This document shows positions 8,544-14,130 of a stretch of DNA of 14,130 bases, one piece after another. The DNA is from Saccoglossus kowalevskii (Eukaryota; Hemichordata; Enteropneusta; Harrimaniidae), in contig NW_003131863.1 of assembly GCF_000003605.2 (NCBI RefSeq), positions 292,768 through 306,897 on the forward strand, given 5' to 3'. The notes under the pieces are model-generated. The model saw only the letters and a list, made by a program, of their open reading frames with translations. It did not search any database and was not told the DNA's origin. The position numbers and the translations under genes were made by a program. Each line of letters opens with the position of its first letter. Position 1 is the first letter of the stretch.

Positions 8544-9050
8544 GAGGTGTGTATTGGACATTTTTTTTACCCCCTGTGACCTTGACAAGGTACTTACTAA
8601 ACAGATTGAACCAAATTACGGATATACAGTGAATGTTTGGAATGAATTGTTTGATGGTGGTGCATGTGCAGTTTGAAAGTCAATTGAATTGAAGAAAATA
8701 TTTGCTTCTCTGGATATAAAATTCTTTATATTTTGTTTATGACATCACACCAATTAATACCACTACTTGTTTGGGTTAGATATTTGTCAAAGTTGTATTT
8801 TGTTTTCATCTCTCAATAATAATACCACAGTATTTTGTACTGTGCTTAAAATACTGACAGTTCATCAAGTAAATCTCTATAATTTTAGTGTGATGTAAAG
8901 TTTGTCAAACAGAAAGCTAAAGATAGTCGTAGTCGCGTACGTGTCAAGTCTTGCTATACCACATACTTGGCACAGATTTACGATCTGTCGGGTAATTTAT
9001 CGGTTACCTGATTTTGACAAACTAATAAATGATGGAACACTGAAATATTT

Positions 9051-9056
9051 AATAAA
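9051..9056 (+). terminator. Candidate polyadenylation signal
   Basis: AATAAA is preceded by a second AATAAA at 9024-9029 and followed by TGTTGGTTTATTTTC near 9077, a reasonable U/GU-rich downstream element. Confidence 0.35.
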
Positions 9057-9382
9057 ATTTATTCAAGAAATAACTATGTTGGTTTATTTTCTCCCTAAAG
9101 AATAATTTTTGAACACAGATGTGCATCAATACTTTCAGGAAGGGTAAGTGAAAAAAAGTGTCCCGAAGTGTACATGCCCATGTTAATCCCTCTGTTTATC
9201 CCAGTCTTTGGAATATCATGTTCACCTTGTATCATTCTATAAAGCATGTTTCTTTTAAGTGTATTATATTTAAAAATATACTACCATATTTAGAAGCGTA
9301 AATAAGCTCAAAATCGCATTTACGGTATTGTGTGTAGGATTATTAAAATAACTTATTTTGACGATGGGCATCAGGCTTTTAG

Positions 9383-9410
9383 GCAGCTGTCTGTTATTTT
9401 TGACAGATGC
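9383..9410 (+). repeat. Small hairpin, 9 bp arms
   Basis: GCAGCTGTC (9383-9391) and GACAGATGC (9402-9410) can pair at 8 of 9 positions around a 10 nt T-rich loop. It is short enough to be chance and is recorded as a possible local RNA structure. Confidence 0.4.
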
Positions 9411-10066
9411 AATATCTTTACATACCTGTTCAATTTTCAGTTGTAAATTTCAAAATGACTATAAATAATCAAGAAAAAAAAATAGGCTACAGATTAGCGA
9501 CAACTATTTTTCATCTTGATAAAGTTTTCAGACAGACACTAATCCTTATGGATTGTCAAAATCTGTTTGACAGAGGGCGCTCTTTAGAAATGAATCCAAT
9601 GCTCATTTGCCAGTTTTGAAGACTGCCCTCTAAAGGTCAATTGTAGAATTGGATGGCACACCTTTGTACTGTAACTGGGATAATCTATTTGTTGATTGTT
9701 TCGGGGGTGAACATTGGAAATTTCTGGGAGGCAGGGATGTGATAGTGCAGTATTGCTTTGAACATTCTTACTAATCAATATTTCCAATATGTTTTTCAGT
9801 TTAAGTTTTTTTTTAAATTTAGAAAAAAATAGCACCTTCTTAAATCCAATAGGTAGTCAACTAAATCAATATAAATTATTTAAATTGTAACGATGCATGA
9901 GATGTATTTTGTTAAGAGAGGGGAGTGAGAAACTAATTTCTATGAAGTATCACTTAGGGTTTTATTGAATAAAACTCCAGTCCCACAATGCAATGCTTCC
10001 ATCCATTAGCATTGACTACAAGCAAGTCAAAATAGTCTAGTGCAGGTAAGCCATCGGTAATGCTGA

Positions 10067-10145
10067 ACGGTGGTCGTCGCTTATTTAACGTGTTATATAC
10101 AGCACGAGTCCTAAATCAAACCTGACGCAACGCGGCGACCACCGT
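10067..10145. repeat. GC-rich foldback (inverted repeat) with 14 bp arms
   Basis: ACGGTGGTCGTCGC (10067-10080) faces GCGGCGACCACCGT (10132-10145), giving 13 of 14 complementary positions and a loop of 51 nt. The arms are strikingly CpG-rich for this locus. Weaker outer similarity (CTAGTGCAG near 10037 against CACTGTACGCTAG near 10158) hints at a larger foldback or MITE-like element of about 130 bp. It may be a small non-autonomous transposon or a structured RNA element. Confidence 0.7.
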
Positions 10146-10232
10146 CTTTAAAATACCACTGTACGCTAGTGATATACTAAATATCCAGGAACCATACAAT
10201 ACAGTGCGCCCTCTAACAGGACCGATTTATTT

Positions 10233-10242
10233 GGGGGGGGGG
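10233..10242. repeat. G10 homopolymer
   Basis: Ten consecutive G follow TTTATTT and directly precede TCAAGTG. The run lies just after the GAGGGCGC-type word at 10206-10219. It may be the edge of the dispersed repeat family that also contains G-runs near 13.9 kb. Confidence 0.9.
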
Positions 10243-10689
10243 TCAAGTGTCGAAATGAATTTCCAAAACTTAGATCTGACTGCTGTAGAAGTAGACTTTT
10301 AATAAAATTGTATGCGACAGTATAGGTGACTTGGTTACAACAATTTTGCGCCTCTGAATTCCATGGTTTTTCATTTTTACCAAATTGCGCATTTCATAAC
10401 TATAGTAAGCTGTTTTTGAAGATCACTATATCAATCTACAATTTTCAGATGTCAATGACATACTAGTGTATTAGCACAATTAGTTGTCGCAGTAAATCTT
10501 TGTGTGTCTGCTCAGAGGGCATAATGCTTAAGTACCCAAGTATGCAACATCTTTTGTTGAACATTAAAGCTATAAATTTACTAATGTTTACGTAATGTTT
10601 GCCTGAAGCCATGGTATTTAAAACTGTATTCTTGTATTATATAACCAACTGTCTTGAGCCCTGCATTCTGTAAAATTAGGTAATTCTTT

Positions 10690-10695
10690 AATAAA
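10690..10695 (+). terminator. Good candidate polyadenylation signal
   Basis: AATAAA is preceded by a TGTA word about 20 nt upstream (a CFIm-type UGUA motif) and followed directly by TGTGATTGTCTTGTTG, a clear GU-rich downstream element. It is one of the best-formed single poly(A) contexts in the putative UTR. Confidence 0.5.
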
Positions 10696-11274
10696 TGTGA
10701 TTGTCTTGTTGAAAATATATCTATTCATGTATTTCTGTATAATGTTCAACATTGTTGGAACATTTTAATTATGTATTTATTTAGAGTGTATATAAACACA
10801 TTATTGAAAGCTGCCATCAACATTGATTATTTAAAAAATAATTGTGTACATGATTGTTGTCAAATTGCCAAATAGTTTTGTCAGTTTTGAATTTTTACCA
10901 AACTTGAAAGATTATTGTAGATTTTAAAAGGTGGGAATCTCGTCCGAACTGCACATATCAATTATCACACGAGTGTTTGTCTTTGAAAGACAATGTTTTT
11001 GTTTGTGGGTTTATCAATTTGTCTAACTGAATCTGTTTACAGTTTGCCTTTTATTTATGTTCAAACTTGATTTATGTGTTGTACCTTTCAACTGCCATAG
11101 TCGTCTTTTGTGTTGTCATAAAGATTAAAATGTTTGTCAACCATTTGGGATTTGGAATATTTGTGAACTGTCAATCCTTCTGCATTTTTAAATGGTTAAT
11201 TTATAGACAAATCTATCCTAGGTGACACGGCAATGAATCATTCAATACAGGAATGCATAGGTTTGCTCTTATTA

Positions 11275-11485
11275 CCATATATGGTCTTACTACTTAAAAT
11301 ATATTGTGATATTTACATATGACCATATTTGGTAAAACCTGTAATATGTTATTTCCATGTATGGTCATGCTACTTGGCATGTATTGTGGTATTTACATAT
11401 GGCCATATTTGGTAAAACCCATGACATATTTTTTCTGTGTGTGGTCATGGTACTTTGCATAAATTATTGTTATATATATATATGA
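11275..11485. repeat. 80 bp tandem repeat (about 2.6 copies) with CArG boxes
   Basis: The units start at 11275, 11355 and 11435, exactly 80 bp apart, and the third is cut short and fades into (TA)n near 11472-11483. Three perfect CC(A/T)6GG boxes occur: CCATATATGG (11275-11284) and CCATATTTGG (11323-11332, 11403-11412). The equivalent first box of copy 2 is CCATGTATGG, one base off. Within copy 1, TTACCATATATGGTC (11272-11286) and GACCATATTTGGTAA (11321-11335) form an inverted repeat with one mismatch, so each unit can fold back. Confidence 0.93.
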
Positions 11486-11622
11486 CGTTGCATACATTGC
11501 CAAATGTTCATCTGGTTCCACTGATTTGCTTCCGTTTTGTTGGCACTTTATTTTCTCATCATTACCAAAAGACACTTGCAGTATTACCAGTGTATTAGTT
11601 TTGTTTTGCTGTTTGCTTTTTG

Positions 11623-11845
11623 TTTTCTGTAGCTTGTGAACATATTACAGTTGAGAAATAAAAACCTCAGAAACTCAAATGTCTATTTTCATATTTGTTT
11701 TCTGTAGCTTGTGAACATATTACAGTTGAGAAATAAAAATCTCAGAAACACAAATGTCTATTTTCTTATTTGTTTTCTGTAGCTTATGAACTTATTACAG
11801 TTGTGAAATAAAACCTCAGACACACTAACTCTATTTTCATATTCT
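11623..11845 (+). repeat. Triplicated 75 bp unit, each with acceptor-like tract and AATAAA
   Basis: The copies start at 11623, 11698 and 11773 with a constant 75 bp period. Each begins TTTTCTGTAGCTT(G/A)TGAAC, contains TTACAGTTG(A/T)GAAATAAAA, and ends in TCTATTTTC(A/T)TATT(T/C). The poly(A) hexamers are at 11657-11662, 11732-11737 and 11807-11812. Copy 3 is the most diverged and slightly shorter. The first copy is preceded by a long T/G-rich tract (TTTTGCTGTTTGCTTTTTG), so its TTCTGTAG is a credible 3' splice site. It probably marks the distal end of the + strand transcript. Confidence 0.93.
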
Positions 11846-12207
11846 CTAATTTTGCTGAATATTTTTGGTAAAAAGTGATATTTTCGACTTCCTTTATTCA
11901 CTCTGCAAACGGATCTTTCTTATACTGTGGTAAAGATTGCTTGTGAAATGTACATTGCTATCTCGACCAAGAGGCTTCTCGTTATTAACATCTTGGGACC
12001 GGAAATGCAATTTTTTTTAACTTTAGTTAAGTCTACACGAATATATAAATAATGGTAGAATGATAATCTTGTCAATAGAAAAACTCATTTTTTTGGTAAA
12101 AAAAAATCATCTCTAGATGTTTTCATGCAGTGTTCTAGTTTTCCTTTAATTTTCTGATTGAAAGTTCTAGTACAGTAAATTACCTCCCAGCGGAAAGCAC
12201 TTGTATG
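11846..12207. other. Unassigned AT-rich spacer
   Basis: After the 75 bp repeats I see no coding potential, RNA gene or clear repeat. The sequence holds several T and A homopolymer runs (for example T8 near 12011 and A9 near 12099) and is taken as intergenic or downstream flank. Confidence 0.5.
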
Positions 12208-12221
12208 CCACTAGAGGGCGC
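12208..12221 (+). promoter_or_regulatory. Perfect match to the CTCF core consensus
   Basis: CCACTAGAGGGCGC fits every position of the published core CCASYAGRKGGCRS. CTCF is an insulator and loop-anchor protein present across bilaterians. The site sits just past the likely end of the CELF transcript and before a GC-rich repeat block, a sensible place for a boundary. Caution: the shorter word AGAGGGCGC also occurs at 9572-9580 and, reversed, at 10206-10214, and it can be carried by dispersed repeats. Confidence 0.5.
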
Positions 12222-12537
12222 TATTATTTTCGGGAATTCAAACTAGCATTGTTTAGATCGTTGCAGTGGCTGGTTGACAAGAATTGCTCTTTCGCATACG
12301 AAGACAAAATGACGGTGCTGTTCGCTGCTGCGGTTAAATATACATGCATCTCAGTAAATAAAGCAACTTAAGGCAACATTGTCACATATCGAGAGCTAGT
12401 GCTCATCAGTAAATGACGTTTGACATTCGTATGTTGGTTGGCAAAAATGAAAGTGTCCCAATGCAACGACCTGTACAAATGCTGAGCGTAATTATAACGA
12501 GTAATTTTGTGTATATGGTTAAAGTACGCTGGTCGAC

Positions 12538-12790
12538 GTGCCGACGAAATTTTGCATGGAGAGGAAGGAGATCTCCGGGGGAGATCTGCTCACCTACCTT
12601 ACGCTAAAGGCGCGACCTAACTAGAGGGTCCGGGGGCATGCCCCCCGTAAAAATTTTGAAATATAGACCCTCTGAAACGCTATTTCCTTCATTTTGAAGG
12701 GCTAATTTTGCTGACACAAAGGATTTCAGCTTTATTTTGGAAGGGCAACGCCCCCTCAACCATTTTTCTGAAGGCGAGGGGGCGACTGTG
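12538..12790. mobile_element. GC-rich dispersed repeat with palindromes (copy A)
   Basis: The block begins GTGCCGACGAAATTTTG and contains words shared with the tandem copies at 13757-14020: ACGAAATTTTG, AGATCTGCTC, TTTTGAAAT, GACCCTCTGAAACGC, TATTTCCT and GACACAAAGG.TTTCAGCTT. It carries three hairpins: AGATCTCC/GGAGATCT (12569-12587, 3 nt loop), the perfect palindrome GGGGGCATGCCCCC (12632-12645), and CGCCCCCTC/GAGGGGGCG (12749-12784). It has no coding capacity that I recognise. It is probably a non-autonomous transposable element or its fragment. The open frames at 12413-12607 and 12737-12919 run through it and are considered spurious. Confidence 0.7.
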
Positions 12791-13324
12791 GACGAAGATT
12801 CAACTAGGCAGTTTATTGATGCAGTTTTAAAGGAAACATCAATTTATAATTGCATTCTCCTACATTTGTGGAGCTTTTTCTTTAGGGGTCATTATGTTGT
12901 TTGGATTGATGTTTCCTGAAGAACTGGCATTTGGGTGGCCATGGAAAGCACAAATCAGATACAAGTCAGCATTTGTAACGTTCTTGCCGAAACAAAACTC
13001 ATCTTGCTGCCTCTCACAATAATGTAAACTACGTCCTCAGTGTCACATGGTGATTATATGCAGCGAGTTCGCACACAGCGGTGTTAGATGAAGATGATAT
13101 TTCATGAATTGAAAACAAATTATCGAAAAAAAAACCACGCACAACTCGCCTTTATATTGTGATCTAATTTGATGAATTTGTGGTCATATTTGCGCCAGCC
13201 ATCGTAGAAATTGCTGGGCACATGTGGTGATTTTGAAAGCACCAAGCCGGTAAAAAAAATGTCGGGTGTTCCCATGCGTGGACATGAACGTGATACTAAC
13301 ATTCGTTTATAATAAAAACCAGAG
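12791..13324. other. Unassigned spacer
   Basis: No gene, RNA or repeat could be recognised. A 60-residue minus-strand frame (13120-13302) has no familiar motif and ends in poly-Phe from an A-run, so it is not called. Confidence 0.45.
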
Positions 13325-13340
13325 CCCCCCCCCCCCCCCC
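13325..13340. repeat. C16 homopolymer
   Basis: Sixteen consecutive C follow AATAAAAACCAGAG. It is the longest GC homopolymer here and is prone to polymerase slippage, so its exact length is uncertain in any assembly. The strand-reversed G-run resembles those in the repeats at 10.2 and 13.9 kb. Confidence 0.95.
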
Positions 13341-13756
13341 ATATACGAAGTTCGCAAAGAGAATTCAGTCTTCAGAAGTCAATTCACTTTATTACTGGCG
13401 AGACTTTTGCTGTCACTATTATAATTATGCAAGTTGATTCTTTGACCCAGACCTCGATATGATGACAAACATTTTATTGCCGCAATTTGTCCGTTCACAT
13501 TGTGAAATATTCTATACTTTTCTCAAGGTATGATACTGTTACTAAATCTTAGTTAAAATGTCGTCCATATCCGGTATGTTTCACTTGGTTTTTTATACTA
13601 ATTATCCACGGACTGCTTCTATTGACCACCGTACTCAATGCACAGTTTTATTCCGTTCCACGTAATTTTTCTTTGAACTGTTTCCGTCTCTGCCGTCATC
13701 TGTCGAGTTCAAAATACTTTTTTACGGACGATCTGTATTTATGGCCCAGTCATAGG
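13341..13756. other. Unassigned spacer
   Basis: AT-rich sequence without recognisable genes or repeats, running up to the GGCGGCACGAAATTTTG start of the tandem repeat. The plus-strand frame at 13622-13819 has no family resemblance and enters the repeat. Confidence 0.45.
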
Positions 13757-14020
13757 TGGCGGCACGAAATTTTGTATCGGGGGCAGATCTGCTCAAATTT
13801 TGAAATCTTGACACTCTGACACGCCATTTCCTGCATTTTGAGGGGGATATTTTGCCGACACAAAGGGTTTCAGCTTGATTGGGGGGGTCGGCGACACGAA
13901 ATTTTGTATGGGGGGGTCTGTTCGAATTTTGATATCTAGACCCTCTGAAACGCTATTTCTTGCATTGTGAGGGGCATATTTTGCCGACACAAAGGGTTTC
14001 AGCTTGATTGGGGGGTGCTA
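13757..14020. repeat. 132 bp tandem pair of the copy-A repeat family (copies B and C)
   Basis: Copy B (about 13757-13888) and copy C (about 13889-14020) align with a 132 bp offset, measured at ACGAAATTTTGTAT (13764 and 13896). Both run through a G-rich stretch, TCTG.TC.AATTTTGA, a CTCTGA(C/A)ACGC(C/T)ATTTC word, TATTTTGCCGACACAAAGGG, TTTCAGCTTGATT, and a terminal G6-G7. They are closer to each other than to copy A, so they arose by local duplication. Their direct-repeat organisation, without obvious terminal inverted repeats, suggests a satellite-like or Helitron-associated repeat. The class is undetermined. Confidence 0.88.
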
Positions 14021-14130
14021 CCAGTACCAATGTTTTTTTCAAAAATGTTGAATTTCAGGTCAAGGTAATTGCAATATTTGTATGTTTTGCTTCTATTGGA
14101 GAACTGTAACACTCAGTTGGAAGGTAGTCA

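Larger units (their letters stand above)
3934..11850 (+). other. Putative long terminal 3' UTR exon of the CELF gene
   Basis: After the acceptor at 3933 the + strand is persistently T-rich with frequent TTTTGT, TGTATT and ATTTA words, and no reading frame resembles a protein. That is the look of a transcribed 3' UTR. Several canonical AATAAA signals occur (best: 8538, 9051, 10690, and the triplet at 11657/11732/11807), so the mature length probably varies. The far end is drawn after the last tandem poly(A) signal, where composition changes and repeats begin. Long stretches such as 4063-5026, 5116-6320, 7261-8537, 8544-9566 and 10243-11274 show nothing else that I can name. That the whole interval is one UTR is an inference. 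Confidence 0.45.

Noticed and set aside
8488-8676. 62-codon plus-strand open frame that reads somewhat protein-like
   Set aside because: No motif is recognised, it spans a T8 run, and it has no splice sites of note around it. Without conservation data it cannot be supported.
12413-12919. Two short plus-strand frames (12413-12607, 12737-12919)
   Set aside because: Both cross the GC-rich repeat copy A, and their sequences derive from its hairpins.
13793-13990. 65-codon minus-strand frame with a duplicated SAKY.P.NA.N.VSE pattern
   Set aside because: The internal peptide repeat is the translation of the 132 bp tandem repeat B/C, not evidence for a gene.
1-14130. tRNA, rRNA, CRISPR, riboswitch or bacterial operon features
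   Set aside because: No cloverleaf, conserved rRNA words, regularly spaced spacer array or ribosome-binding sites were seen. The window is a spliced eukaryotic locus.

Overview
The window looks like a piece of an AT-rich metazoan genome: it has spliced gene structure, a long non-coding tail, microsatellites, minisatellites and decayed non-LTR retrotransposon sequence. Only one protein-coding segment can be supported. It is the last coding exon (1704-1825, + strand) of a CELF/CUGBP-Bruno-like RNA-binding protein, encoding the end of the third RRM and the C-terminus. The exon is almost identical to vertebrate CELF1/2 as I recall them. Together with the L2/CR1-like element and the GGGGGCATGCCCCC-type repeats, this suggests a marine invertebrate, perhaps a deuterostome (hemichordate, amphioxus or echinoderm). 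The organism is an inference; the CELF call is firm.

Layout. 1-1703 is the 3' part of the last coding intron and carries a perfect 3 x 23 bp repeat. 1704-1825 is the coding end of the gene. Only 34 nt after the stop codon there is a consensus 5' splice site (GTAAGT, 1860). A strong branch point, T-tract and AG end at 3933, so 1860-3933 is probably an intron inside the 3' UTR. That interval holds a roughly 10-copy 28 bp minisatellite, a 5'-truncated dead L2/CR1-type retroelement, and candidate polyadenylation signals that could give short 3' UTR isoforms.

From 3934 to about 11.85 kb the + strand is T-rich, with GU-rich tracts and several AATAAA signals but no credible coding region. I read it as a very long CELF 3' UTR with alternative ends. 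It starts with a CpG-rich GTCAC element containing a palindromic TGACGTCA. It also contains UGUUUGU and (UG)n clusters, which are the binding preference of CELF proteins themselves, a GC-rich foldback (10067-10145), an 80 bp repeat with three perfect CArG boxes (11275-11485), and a triplicated 75 bp unit (11623-11845). Each copy of that 75 bp unit has a splice-acceptor-like tract and an AATAAA.

After about 11.85 kb the sequence changes. There is a perfect match to the CTCF core consensus (12208-12221), then GC-rich dispersed repeats (12538-12790, with relatives in tandem at 13757-14020) and a C16 homopolymer. No RNA gene, CRISPR array or complete gene was found.

The most interesting hypothesis is a self-regulated CELF 3' end: an NMD-safe UTR intron, competing poly(A) sites and CELF-type GU-rich targets in its own message. 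It rests on motif reading and needs transcript data.
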